Of a stretch of DNA of 64,000 bases, positions 35,143-42,799 are shown one piece after another. Source of the DNA: Limosilactobacillus reuteri (GTDB lineage Bacteria > Bacillota > Bacilli > Lactobacillales > Lactobacillaceae). Under the pieces are notes generated by a model. It made no database searches. It was not told the DNA's origin and saw only the letters and a list, made by a program, of their open reading frames with translations. The DNA lies in the NCBI RefSeq assembly GCF_020784725.1, contig NZ_JAJGTZ010000025.1, positions 1 through 64,000 of the forward strand, written 5' to 3'. The translations under genes and the position numbers were made by a program. Numbering within the stretch: the first letter of the stretch is position 1; the number at the start of each line of letters is the position of its first letter.

Positions 35143-35295
35143 AGGGAGCGAGACAGAAGTCGCTTGTGACTTCGTTTTCGAGCCCCCGCAAGCAACAATA
35201 GGCCTCCAATGTTCGGTTTTGCCGGACGTTGGAGGCCATTGTTGTACTGCGTATTTGCTTTTTATGAAAGTAACTTAACTTATGTCACAGTCCCT
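35143..35295. repeat. Complete 153-bp MITE-like element with long central hairpin
   Basis: The ends are imperfect inverted repeats: AGGGAGCGAGACAGAAGT at 35143 and, read on the minus strand from 35295, AGGGACTGTGACATAAGT. The middle folds as a stem of about 23 bp (CAACAATAGGCCTCC... with GGAGGCCATTGTTG). No reading frame. It lies between convergent arcC and the DMT transporter gene, where the hairpin could act as terminator. Its right half recurs at 345-413. The mobility class is inferred; no target duplication was established. Confidence 0.7.
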
Positions 35296-35310
35296 ACCTT
35301 CTTTTTTTAG

Positions 35311-36222
35311 TTACTCTTTAATTTTTTTCTGTGGAATGCGAATATTAATCGCAAGCACCGCAACGATAACTAAAATCGACCCAAGAATGTCTGCCCCCGT
35401 CATTTGTAAATGAAAAATCAAGACTGAACCAATTGTCGCTGATAAAGGTTCAAATGCGTCCATTAAACTAAATGTAGTTGCATCGATATATTTTAATGAA
35501 TTATTAGCTAGTTGAAAGGGAATTAGGGTCCCAATTACTAGAATACCTAACACATATAACCAAACTGAGGGAACATTTGGAATATGTGGCTGACTAGGAT
35601 GAATAAGCACTAAGGTTAATCCGGCAAATAATAGACCCCACCCCGTAATAATTAACGAGGGAACTCGACCCTCGCGAAGCATATTTTGTGGAATTAATGT
35701 ATTCGTTGCAACGCCAATCGCAGAAATTAGTCCCCATATTAAAACACTAAGCGTCATTGCTAAATGATTAAATTGACCATGAGTTGCGATAATAAAAACC
35801 CCTAAAAAGGCGATAATTGCACTAATAATTTCAATTCGTCGTGGTGGCAAGTGTCGAAACATAGCTTGATAAGCAATGATAAAAAAGGGACCGATGAATT
35901 GAAGAATGGTTGCGATCGAAGCATTCCCATATTGGACAGCCATAAAATAAGCATACTGAACTGGAACTAACCCAAAAACACCATATGCAAAGATAATCCA
36001 TGCAGAATGAAGGTCCTTAAAAATTTGAAAGGGATGCTCGCCACGAATTTGACTTAATAAGACTAAAATAATTCCAGCTGAAACCATTCGAACCTGCGTT
36101 AACCACATCGATGTAATCGAACTACTAACATTAAAAAGAGCTTTCGCAAAAAGCCCTGAAATACCCCAAAAGGTACAGGCGGTAATAATCATCGCTGTAC
36201 CTAAAACTTTTTTATTTGACAT
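35311..36222 (-). CDS. DMT-superfamily (EamA) transporter
   Basis: A 303-aa protein with 10 predicted membrane helices and the two EamA repeats (TFWGISGLFAKALFN in the first, IWGLISAIGVATNTLIPQNM in the second; SATIGSVLIFHLQMTGADILGSILVIVAV at the end). It is a drug/metabolite-type exporter; the substrate cannot be told from the sequence. Promoter region lies between it and the metalloprotease gene; it is a single gene. Confidence 0.9.
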   Translation of the reverse strand: MSNKKVLGTAMIITACTFWGISGLFAKALFNVSSSITSMWLTQVRMVSAGIILVLLSQIRGEHPFQIFKDLHSAWIIFAYGVFGLVPVQYAYFMAVQYGNASIATILQFIGPFFIIAYQAMFRHLPPRRIEIISAIIAFLGVFIIATHGQFNHLAMTLSVLIWGLISAIGVATNTLIPQNMLREGRVPSLIITGWGLLFAGLTLVLIHPSQPHIPNVPSVWLYVLGILVIGTLIPFQLANNSLKYIDATTFSLMDAFEPLSATIGSVLIFHLQMTGADILGSILVIVAVLAINIRIPQKKIKE

Positions 36223-36305
36223 AAAAATACTCTTTCCAATTAGATTTGCTACTTTATTTTACCATACCAATTTTGTGAAGCGTGAGCTCGTCCTTTTAAT
36301 TATGA

Positions 36306-37010
36306 CTATCTGTTGGAATTATCTTCAGTGATGATTGGTTGTGGAGTTCGTGAATATAAAGCCTTCACAGCCTGTATGTCTCGTGATTGAATGGGATAAT
36401 ATGATCCAGCTGGCTGCATCACAGAAATCTTGTTCGTGTGCTGTAGACCAATTGCATGCCCTAATTCATGCTCAGCAGTATTTACGATTCGTTCTTGTGA
36501 GTAGCCAAAGGCAGGATTTAATAGGTAATAAGAATTTAGCTCTACTGTTGCGTGCAGATAATATCCAGTTGCGGAATTCATACTTGTATTGGTGAGCCCT
36601 GCTGCCCCGTTGTTTGGATCGTTAACAGCGGAAACACTAATATTTGCATTCTTATCATTAACGATTTTAAATGTGAATGCCTTCGTGCTATTCCATTGGG
36701 TAATTGCGGTTTCTGTTGCATTCTTTAATACTGGATTGCTGATATTAATATAGATCGTTGCAGAGTTTTGTTCCCAGCGTGCATCAGCAGGTGTATCTCG
36801 TGTTCCAGTTTGCTGGTCAGCGTTTTGTTTAGTTGGGGTTGTAATCTCTTTACCGGTTATTCGGTGTAGCCACGATTGAGTAAGCACCTGAGCATTATGA
36901 ATGCCAATATTAAATTGTTCTTGAAAGGTAGAATTATTTTGATAAAACCAAATAATTCCGCCAAAGAGTAATAAATAAAATAAGGTTAATAAGAAATTGG
37001 ACTTCTTAAT
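36306..37010 (-). CDS. Membrane-anchored matrixin-like zinc metalloprotease, probable ATT start
   Basis: The catalytic zinc motif HELGHAIGLQH and a Met-turn (ISVM) mark a metzincin of the M10 (matrixin) type. The nearest standard start is GTG at 36887 (193 aa), which leaves no export signal and has no good ribosome binding site. The frame stays open 41 codons further and begins IKKSNFLLTLFYLLLFGGIIWFYQ, a textbook signal anchor. An ATT codon at 37010-37008 sits 6-7 nt after AGGGGGTG. I therefore propose an ATT start and 234 aa, with HExxH at about residue 181. A frameshift or sequence error upstream is the alternative. The substrate is unknown. Confidence 0.7.
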   Translation of the reverse strand: MKKSNFLLTLFYLLLFGGIIWFYQNNSTFQEQFNIGIHNAQVLTQSWLHRITGKEITTPTKQNADQQTGTRDTPADARWEQNSATIYINISNPVLKNATETAITQWNSTKAFTFKIVNDKNANISVSAVNDPNNGAAGLTNTSMNSATGYYLHATVELNSYYLLNPAFGYSQERIVNTAEHELGHAIGLQHTNKISVMQPAGSYYPIQSRDIQAVKALYSRTPQPIITEDNSNR

Positions 37011-37085
37011 CGGTCACACCCCCTAATATTCAAATTCTAATTAAAAAAGAGTAAAACGTCCATTATTTAATATTTTTCTTTATTG

Positions 37086-37140
37086 TTGACAACTGTAAAC
37101 TTTGATAGTATGCTGTACCTATAATATGATTACAGTTGTA
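37086..37140 (+). promoter_or_regulatory. Copper-operon promoter with two cop boxes
   Basis: TTGACA (37086-37091), 17 bp, TATGCT (37109-37114). GACAACTGTA (37088-37097) overlaps the -35 and TACAGTTGTA (37131-37140) follows the start region. Both fit the CopY operator KACANNTGTA. The operon is thus expected to be copper-induced by loss of CopY binding. No copY gene lies nearby. Confidence 0.8.
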
Positions 37141-37161
37141 AACTAAAAGAAGGTGGAAATA

Positions 37162-37530
37162 TTGAGAATTGCCGTTATAATTATTGCCCTGCTTTTGATT
37201 GCATTTATTGTTTGGTGGTTCTTCGGAAAGCATACAGAGGCGGCGGGAAAATCAACTATTGTTAATGATGAACAAACTGCAACGATTGTCGTTAATGGTG
37301 GTTATTCTCCATCAACAGTTATCTTGAAAAAGGGAATTCCGGCTCAAGTTAACTTTGATATGCATGACTCGACGGCTTGTTTATCACATGTAGTATTTGA
37401 ACAGCTAGGAGTTAATAAGGACTTAACAAAGCAAAAGATTACGACGATTAATATTCCAACAGATAAAGCCCAGACTTTTAATTTTGCTTGTGGAATGGAT
37501 ATGTTTCATGGAAAGGTGATTGTTAAATAA
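37162..37530 (+). CDS. Membrane-anchored cupredoxin-domain protein
   Basis: 122 aa from a TTG at 37162, 5 nt after AAGGTGG; GTG 37153 is inside the binding site. An N-terminal anchor (about residues 3-22, IAVIIIALLLIAFIVWWFFG) is followed by one cupredoxin-like domain with candidate copper ligands in STACLSHV and the C-terminal [10 protein letters not shown]. It probably binds copper outside the membrane. First gene of the copper operon behind two cop boxes. It is the exported partner of the next gene, whose domain is clearly related. Confidence 0.8.
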   Translation: MRIAVIIIALLLIAFIVWWFFGKHTEAAGKSTIVNDEQTATIVVNGGYSPSTVILKKGIPAQVNFDMHDSTACLSHVVFEQLGVNKDLTKQKITTINIPTDKAQTFNFACGMDMFHGKVIVK

Positions 37531-37817
37531 TGAGTATTTTTTCAAAAGATCAAACTAAAAAAGTTGTTGTTAATGCAGAAAATCATGGCTACAAACCAGA
37601 AATGGTTACTTTCAAACAAGGAAAGCCAGCGCAATTAAAATTTATCCCCTCTGATAATATGGGGTGTATGAATGAAGTCGTATTTAAGGAACTTGGTATT
37701 GATGAGAAGCTAGACGGTAAAAAAGAAGTTACTGTTGATATTCCAACTGACAAGCCGGGAACTTATAACTATGCTTGTGGAATGGATATGTTTCATGGAA
37801 AGGTTGTTGTAAAGTAA
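37530..37817 (+). CDS. Cupredoxin-domain protein without signal peptide
   Basis: A 95-aa protein with the same cupredoxin fold as the preceding gene (shared YxPxxVxxKxGxPAQ, ...[13 protein letters not shown]). It lacks any export signal, so it should be cytoplasmic. Possible ligands are the Cys of GCMNEV and the Cys, Met and His of CGMDMFH. Its start overlaps the previous stop by one base (TAATG), and its stop overlaps the next gene's ATG in the same way. It may be a copper chaperone for the ATPase, or an N-terminal domain that has split off. Confidence 0.8.
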   Translation: MSIFSKDQTKKVVVNAENHGYKPEMVTFKQGKPAQLKFIPSDNMGCMNEVVFKELGIDEKLDGKKEVTVDIPTDKPGTYNYACGMDMFHGKVVVK

Positions 37818-39754
37818 TGAAGCTTACAAACATTCAGCGATTTTGGATTTCATTTGTATTATCAGTTCCGATGTTAATACAAATGTTTGCGATGCCTTTT
37901 CACTGGATGATGCCTGCCTATAATTGGATAGCATTAATTACTACTACTATTATTATGGCAATTTCAGCATTTCCATATTGGAAAAGTGCGATCGCTGCAT
38001 TTAAAAAACATAGTGCAAATATGAATACCCTAGTCGCTACAGGAACAGCTGTCGCTTATTTTTATAGTATTTTTGCAATGATAACTGATAGGGCAGTTTA
38101 TTTTGAAAGTGCTGCCTTTGTTACTGTCTTTGTTTTACTGGGGGATGCGATGGAAGAGAAAATGCATAACAATGCTTCCAATGCTCTTGGTAAGTTGATG
38201 GGACTTCAAGCAAAAGATGCTGAAGTCTTAAAAGATGGCAAATTTGTCAAAGTACCACTCGATCAAGTTCAAGTTGGCGACCTTATTCGGGTCAAGCCGG
38301 GTGAAAAAGTACCTGTAGACGGAACAATTCTGGAAGGGGTAACTTCTCTGGATGAGTCGATGGTTACTGGTGAAAGTATGCCGGTAATGAAAAAAGTTGG
38401 CGATACTGTTGTTGGTTCAACAATTAATAATAATGGGACGATTACTTTTAAAGCCACAAAGGTTGGAGCGGATACAATGCTTGCCCAAATTGTTGACCTA
38501 GTAAAAAAAGCGCAAACCAGTCATGCTCCTATCCAGAACTTAACAGATAAGATTTCAAATGTGTTTGTCCCAGCAGTAATGATTATTGCTATTTTGACAT
38601 TTATGATTTGGTATTCCTTTGTTGGCGCAACATTTGTTCAAGCATTATTATTTGCTGTTTCAGTAATTGTTATTGCTTGTCCGTGCGCATTAGGTTTAGC
38701 AACTCCAACAGCATTAATGGTTGGTACTGCAAGAAGTGCTAAGATGGGTGTCCTTATTAAGAATGGTGAAGTCCTTCAAGAAGTAAGTAATATTGATACT
38801 GTTGTGTTTGATAAAACAGGGACAATTACGGTCGGCAAACCAGTTGTAACTGATATTGTTGGCGATGCTAAAAAAGTATTAACAATAGCTGCTAGTCTTG
38901 AGGAATCGTCTGAGCATCCATTGGCATCCGCAATCCTTCAAAAGGCGAAAGATAAAGGGACCTCACCAGTAAAGGTAGATAAATTTAAAGCAATTGAAGG
39001 TAAGGGTGTGCGTGCAGATTATAATGGGCAAGTAGCATTTGTTGGTAGCAATCGGCTTCTGGTTGATGTAAATATTTCCCGGGAAATGGCATCACGTGCG
39101 GAAAAATTACAGAATGAAGCTAAAACAGTTGTTTATGTTGGTCTTGATGGGGAAGTAATCGGCTTAGTTGCCATTCAAGATGTTCCGAAGTCGAGTTCCA
39201 AAGATGCAATTACGGAGTTAAAAGCACGTGGATTAATGACTGTGATGTTAACTGGTGATAATAAACGGGTAGCTCAAGCAATAGCTGATGAAGTCGGTAT
39301 CGATAGGGTAATTGCTGAAGTGATGCCAAATGACAAAGCTCAACAAATTAAAAAACTTCAAGACAATGGTAAGAAAGTTGCCTTTGTTGGTGATGGAATT
39401 AATGATGCCCCTGCTTTGTCGACAGCTGATGTTGGAATTGCGATGGGATCTGGAACCGATATCGCAATTGACTCTGGTGGAATTGTTCTCGTTCAAAATG
39501 ATTTGCGAGGAGTTGTCCGGGCACTTGATATTTCTAAGAAGACCTTTAACAGGATTAAATTAAATCTTTTCTGGGCGCTCATTTACAATGTCATTGGTAT
39601 TCCAATCGCTGCAGGATTATTTGCATTTGTGGGCTTTACTCTTAGTCCTGAGCTTGCCGGCCTAGCAATGGCCTTTAGTTCTGTCTCTGTTGTTAGTTCT
39701 TCTTTGCTGTTAAATAAAACTAAGATTGCGGGAGAGCATGTTGTTCAAGTTTAA
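37817..39754 (+). CDS. copB: Copper-translocating P1B-type ATPase (CopB type)
   Basis: Exports copper using ATP. 645 aa from the ATG at 37817. The membrane CPC motif ([12 protein letters not shown], Cys288 and Cys290), phosphorylation Asp332 in [22 protein letters not shown] and the TGES actuator motif are all present. There is no N-terminal heavy-metal (HMA) domain and no His-rich tail. That role may be taken by the cupredoxin proteins upstream. The first predicted residues ([19 protein letters not shown]) lead straight into membrane helix 1. Confidence 0.92.
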   Translation: MKLTNIQRFWISFVLSVPMLIQMFAMPFHWMMPAYNWIALITTTIIMAISAFPYWKSAIAAFKKHSANMNTLVATGTAVAYFYSIFAMITDRAVYFESAAFVTVFVLLGDAMEEKMHNNASNALGKLMGLQAKDAEVLKDGKFVKVPLDQVQVGDLIRVKPGEKVPVDGTILEGVTSLDESMVTGESMPVMKKVGDTVVGSTINNNGTITFKATKVGADTMLAQIVDLVKKAQTSHAPIQNLTDKISNVFVPAVMIIAILTFMIWYSFVGATFVQALLFAVSVIVIACPCALGLATPTALMVGTARSAKMGVLIKNGEVLQEVSNIDTVVFDKTGTITVGKPVVTDIVGDAKKVLTIAASLEESSEHPLASAILQKAKDKGTSPVKVDKFKAIEGKGVRADYNGQVAFVGSNRLLVDVNISREMASRAEKLQNEAKTVVYVGLDGEVIGLVAIQDVPKSSSKDAITELKARGLMTVMLTGDNKRVAQAIADEVGIDRVIAEVMPNDKAQQIKKLQDNGKKVAFVGDGINDAPALSTADVGIAMGSGTDIAIDSGGIVLVQNDLRGVVRALDISKKTFNRIKLNLFWALIYNVIGIPIAAGLFAFVGFTLSPELAGLAMAFSSVSVVSSSLLLNKTKIAGEHVVQV

Positions 39755-39764
39755 ATAAGATGAT

Positions 39765-39800
39765 AAGGAGTTAAGAAATATAATCCTTAGCTTCTTTTTT
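39765..39800 (+). terminator. Terminator after the copper operon
   Basis: AAGGAGTTAAG (39765-39775) pairs with CTTAGCTTCTT (39786-39796) with two G-U pairs, followed by T residues. Confidence 0.7.
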
Positions 39801-39870
39801 GTTATATTTTGCACAAAGTGAAAGGGTTTTGCGGTAAAATATTAATAAAAATGATGGAGGAGTATTTAAA

Positions 39871-40347
39871 ATGGCAACAGCATTTTTAGTTCATACTCAA
39901 CTAAGCTGGGGAAAAACGTGCGATTATTTAATCGCTAATGATGTTGAGCAGGGGTTAATGCATCGTTATGAGACACGAGAAGATTGGCAAGAAGTCATTC
40001 TTGATGCATTGATCAATGTTCCCTTAGCTCCATATTTGCCAAGTGGTCAGCCCATTCCGCCAATTGGAACGGCAAAAGTACTAGGGGTGGAAGCAGTTGA
40101 TCCGGCACAGGTTAAAAAAACTGTGCAACGGACACGAAGTCAATTTATAATGGCAACCATCTGGAAAAAGCAGTCAGTCTTAAAAAACTATAATTTCTTA
40201 CATCATGATTATGACAAATGGACGCAAAAGCAAATTTGGGCCGATGTTGATTATTGGTGTGACTCTAAAAAACATCCTGTTATCGATTTGATTACAAAAT
40301 GGCGTTGCGCCCGTCAATACCAACGATTACGTGCTGAAGAGAAATGA
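39871..40347 (+). CDS. Conserved hypothetical protein, 158 aa
   Basis: No family recognised. A Trp- and Lys-rich, soluble protein (ATAFLVHTQLSWGKTCDYLIANDVEQGL...) with no signal peptide. The middle has a Pro-rich loop (PSGQPIPPIG) and the C-terminal third is basic and helical. It starts at ATG 39871 after ATGGAGGAG and ends just before the tRNA-Gln promoter. The well-placed start and codon usage support a real gene. Confidence 0.65.
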   Translation: MATAFLVHTQLSWGKTCDYLIANDVEQGLMHRYETREDWQEVILDALINVPLAPYLPSGQPIPPIGTAKVLGVEAVDPAQVKKTVQRTRSQFIMATIWKKQSVLKNYNFLHHDYDKWTQKQIWADVDYWCDSKKHPVIDLITKWRCARQYQRLRAEEK

Positions 40348-40357
40348 TAAAAAAGAG

Positions 40358-40386
40358 TTGACTATTAAGTCACTTCCATGTATAGT
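40358..40386 (+). promoter_or_regulatory. Promoter of tRNA-Gln
   Basis: TTGACT (40358-40363), 17 bp, TATAGT (40381-40386), 25 bp upstream of the tRNA. Confidence 0.7.
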
Positions 40387-40411
40387 ATATATCGTTGTAA
40401 GTTTATTTTAT

Positions 40412-40484
40412 TGGGCATTCGCCAAACTGGTAAGGCAGTGGACTCTGAATCCATAATTTACTGGTTCGAGACCAGTATGCCCAA
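40412..40484 (+). tRNA. tRNA-Gln (anticodon CTG)
   Basis: The acceptor arms TGGGCAT and ATGCCCA pair, and the T arm is CTGGTTCGAGACCAG. The anticodon loop CTCTGAA places CTG at positions 34-36, which decodes CAG. CCA is not encoded. It has its own promoter and terminator. Confidence 0.93.
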
Positions 40485-40492
40485 CTTCTAAC

Positions 40493-40526
40493 AAAAGACC
40501 TGCTAGCTAATCTAGCAGGTCTTTTG
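40493..40526 (+). terminator. Terminator after tRNA-Gln
   Basis: AAAAGACCTGCTAG (40493-40506) pairs perfectly with CTAGCAGGTCTTTT (40512-40525). Confidence 0.9.
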
Positions 40527-40575
40527 TTGATAAGAAAGTTATTTGTTATAATTACAGTCAAGTGAGGGGACGAAT

Positions 40576-40905
40576 ATGGCTAGTAATTCTGATTCAATTT
40601 ATTATGTTTTAACAAAACTAAAGCATCATCCATCGTTAATCAAAAGTATTAGACCACGTTATACTAATACGGTTCTGATTCTTTTTGCTGACTCCTTAAA
40701 AATAGCTGATGCTTCATTTTATTTTCCGGTTGATCGTTTTATGGTCAATCGTTTGTCAAATGATTTTGTGGCAAAGAATGGTGATCTTCTTGATAGTTAT
40801 TTTTTAATGACCAATGGAACGAAGAAAAATTACCATGATGTTTGGGCAACGACCTGTCATATTCCAGAAAAGAAAGTATATTTATTAGAATTATCATTTG
40901 AATAA
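40576..40905 (+). CDS. Hypothetical protein, 109 aa
   Basis: No family recognised. A soluble protein (ASNSDSIYYVLTKLKHHPSLIKSIRP...) with alternating strands (TNTVLILFADSLKIADASFYFP). It starts at ATG 40576 after GAGGGG and is flanked by a tRNA gene and a decayed antiporter gene, so it sits in a small accessory island. Confidence 0.6.
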   Translation: MASNSDSIYYVLTKLKHHPSLIKSIRPRYTNTVLILFADSLKIADASFYFPVDRFMVNRLSNDFVAKNGDLLDSYFLMTNGTKKNYHDVWATTCHIPEKKVYLLELSFE

Positions 40906-40966
40906 CACAATTTAAGCTGCGACAAAAGGTGCCAAAGCTTATTTGCTATAAAGGAAGAGTTTTGGA

Positions 40967-41384
40967 GTGCTGGTTTCAACGATTACTTTAATGGTAGCGG
41001 CAGTTTTAAGTAGTATTCTTTCCAGCTTCTTTCTGCACTTCTGAATTGATTATGTTAGGCTTTTCGTCGGCTTAATTATTGGCTTAGTTCCTTTTTTTGA
41101 ATGGTCATATTGCTCCCTTCCACACAGAGATATTTATGTATATAGTAGCTCCGTTGATTTATTTTGAGGGGCAAGCAACGAGAATTAATCTGATTGGAAA
41201 AAGATTACGACAAATCCTTGAAATGGCTGTTCTTTTAGTAATTGTCGGAACGGTATTTGCAGATTTTAGTGTATCGCTTTTGGTAATTCCACTAGCCCTG
41301 GCATTTCTGATGGACGCTTTAAGCACACCAACTGATGCTACTGCAACTGAGTCAATTTTACTTGACATTGAAAATGAATATTAA
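40967..41384 (+). pseudogene. Decayed CPA1-type Na+/H+ antiporter (NhaP-like), N-terminal remnant
   Basis: From GTG 40967 the frame reads VLVSTITLMVAAVLSSILSSFF, meets a TGA at about 41042, and continues with VRLFVGLIIGLVPFFEW. A frame change near 41103 is then needed to continue into HTEIFMYIVAPLIYFEGQATRINLIG...LSTPTDATATES. These pieces in order are the first 150 or so residues of a CPA1 sodium:proton antiporter. The remaining roughly 450 residues are missing, replaced by ILLDIENEY and a stop. The gene is dead through at least a nonsense codon, a frameshift and a 3' deletion. Confidence 0.85.
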
Positions 41385-41401
41385 ATTAATTTGATTTTAA
41401 G

Positions 41402-41430
41402 TTGACGAAAAATTGAAATTAACGTATACT
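41402..41430 (+). promoter_or_regulatory. Promoter of tRNA-Glu
   Basis: TTGACG (41402-41407), 17 bp, TATACT (41425-41430), 16 bp upstream of the tRNA. Confidence 0.7.
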
Positions 41431-41446
41431 TTTACTTGTACGTTAT

Positions 41447-41519
41447 TGCCCGCTGGTCAAATTGGTTAAGACGTCGCCCTCTCAAGGCGGAGTTACGGGT
41501 TCGATCCCCGTGCGGGTGA
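41447..41519 (+). tRNA. tRNA-Glu (anticodon CTC)
   Basis: The anticodon loop CTCTCAA with stem CGCC/GGCG gives anticodon CTC, decoding GAG. The D arm (TGGTCAAATTGGTTAAGA) and the T arm (ACGGGTTCGATCCCCGT) are tRNA-Glu-like. The acceptor 1-72 pair is a weak U-G, so the exact ends are uncertain by one base. CCA is not encoded. Confidence 0.88.
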
Positions 41520-41528
41520 ATATGATTG

Positions 41529-41561
41529 AGTCTGTTACTCATTTAGTAACAGACTTTTTTA
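41529..41561 (+). terminator. Terminator after tRNA-Glu
   Basis: AGTCTGTTACT (41529-41539) pairs perfectly with AGTAACAGACT (41545-41555), followed by T6. Confidence 0.9.
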
Positions 41562-41664
41562 TTTATATTACAAATTTAGTAAAAGCGTTAAGAAAAGGCT
41601 TAATTGATGCTATGATGGATTTATGTAGATAGAAAAAGAATAGGATGGATTTGGTGAGTTAATT

Positions 41665-42525
41665 ATGCGAGTAATGAATTTAATGATAGTATTAGCAGTT
41701 ATTGTGATTATTATTTTAGCTGCTCAATATTTTTCTCAGTTACGGAAAAACCGCAACGGTAATAATTTCGTAAGTGGGGGCCGTGTCTTTTTTAACTGGA
41801 CGTTGGTCGCTATCTTGGTAATTTGTGTTGGGGGAATAATTTTTGGTAGCATTCATTCACATCGCCAAGAAGCAAAGCCAGCCCAAACTGATAAGACCGA
41901 AAATGTTGAATATACTGCTTCTGACAGTGATAATTTGGGAAAAGTCTCAGTTCAGTTTGATCGGAAAGTTACTTTAAATGATAATGGAGAAGCGAAAGTT
42001 AAGTTTAAGGTTTCTCCACAAACTACTTTGACAATCCGGGGACATAAGAGCAAAGAGATTGTTAAGATGTTCAAAGCAAGTAAGGGCGAATCATTAGTTA
42101 ACCATACTTATACATTTGATGTAGCGGGCACTTATGATATTATTGCAGAACGTGGTGATCAAAAGGTAACTAAGCAGTTAAAGGTTAAGGACAATGATAA
42201 TACCCAAGAAAGTTCATCAAGTAGCAGTTCAGTAAGTTCTAGTTCTTCTTCAGTCGCTTCCTCAGCAAGTAGTAGTACAGTTTCCTCGTCTTCAAGCTCG
42301 ACTGCTTCCACGGTGCAAAGTAACAGCGCAAGTTCAAGCAGCACGACAGCAGCTTCATCGAATAATGGAGGAAGCTCAAGAAACTACAATACTTCTCGTC
42401 CACGATATAGTGGCAATGGCGGTGGAAATAGGACCTCTGGTAGCAGTACGCCAACTGCTCCTGCGCAAGAACCAAGTACTCCTGCCTATAGTCAAGAAAA
42501 CGATGGTGATAGTCCGCAATATTAA
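41665..42525 (+). CDS. Membrane protein with Ser-rich extracellular tail, unknown function
   Basis: A 286-aa protein. Two N-terminal membrane helices (about 5-24 and 45-66) are followed by a beta-rich domain (about 85-170: KVSVQFDRKVTLNDNGEAKVKFKV...AGTYDIIAERGDQKVTKQLKV) that looks like an Ig-like or pre-albumin-type fold. About 55 residues of almost pure Ser/Ala/Thr/Val follow, then a Gly/Asn/Ser/Pro tail. There is no LPXTG motif. I do not recognise a family; it may be a wall-associated membrane protein. The start has a modest GGTGAG binding site. Confidence 0.7.
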   Translation: MRVMNLMIVLAVIVIIILAAQYFSQLRKNRNGNNFVSGGRVFFNWTLVAILVICVGGIIFGSIHSHRQEAKPAQTDKTENVEYTASDSDNLGKVSVQFDRKVTLNDNGEAKVKFKVSPQTTLTIRGHKSKEIVKMFKASKGESLVNHTYTFDVAGTYDIIAERGDQKVTKQLKVKDNDNTQESSSSSSSVSSSSSSVASSASSSTVSSSSSSTASTVQSNSASSSSTTAASSNNGGSSRNYNTSRPRYSGNGGGNRTSGSSTPTAPAQEPSTPAYSQENDGDSPQY

Positions 42526-42575
42526 TTTCTAATCATAATCAAATATCTAATGATAAAAGAATAAACTATTTTTAA

Positions 42576-42626
42576 AGGAACAAAAGATAATTTTTTCATA
42601 TGAAAAATTATTCTTTTGTTCTTTTT
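42576..42626 (+). terminator. Terminator after the Ser-rich membrane protein
   Basis: A stem of about 17 bp (GAACAAAAGATAATTTTT with its complement, one bulge) is followed by T5. Confidence 0.8.
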
Positions 42627-42694
42627 CTATTATCATCAACGGCGAAAAATTATTGATATATCAAGGATGAAAAGCGAAAAATATTAAAAAAGAT

Positions 42695-42758
42695 ATTACT
42701 AAATAATTTATCAGTATTGAAATAAGAATGAAGTATATTATACTCATTACTAAATAAT
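42695..42758. repeat. 13-bp direct repeat upstream of the Mub-like gene
   Basis: ATTACTAAATAAT occurs at 42695-42707 and 42746-42758, exactly 51 bp apart, on either side of AT-rich promoter-like sequence (TATTATACT at 42737-42745). It may be regulatory or chance in AT-rich DNA. Confidence 0.4.
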
Positions 42759-42799
42759 AGTTATCGAATTATAAAAGTCTTTAAGGGGGAGAAAAAAAG

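Noticed and set aside
42159-42475. Minus-strand open frames opposite the Ser-rich coding region
   Set aside because: They are shadows of AGT/TCA-type Ser codons, with no ribosome binding site or family resemblance.
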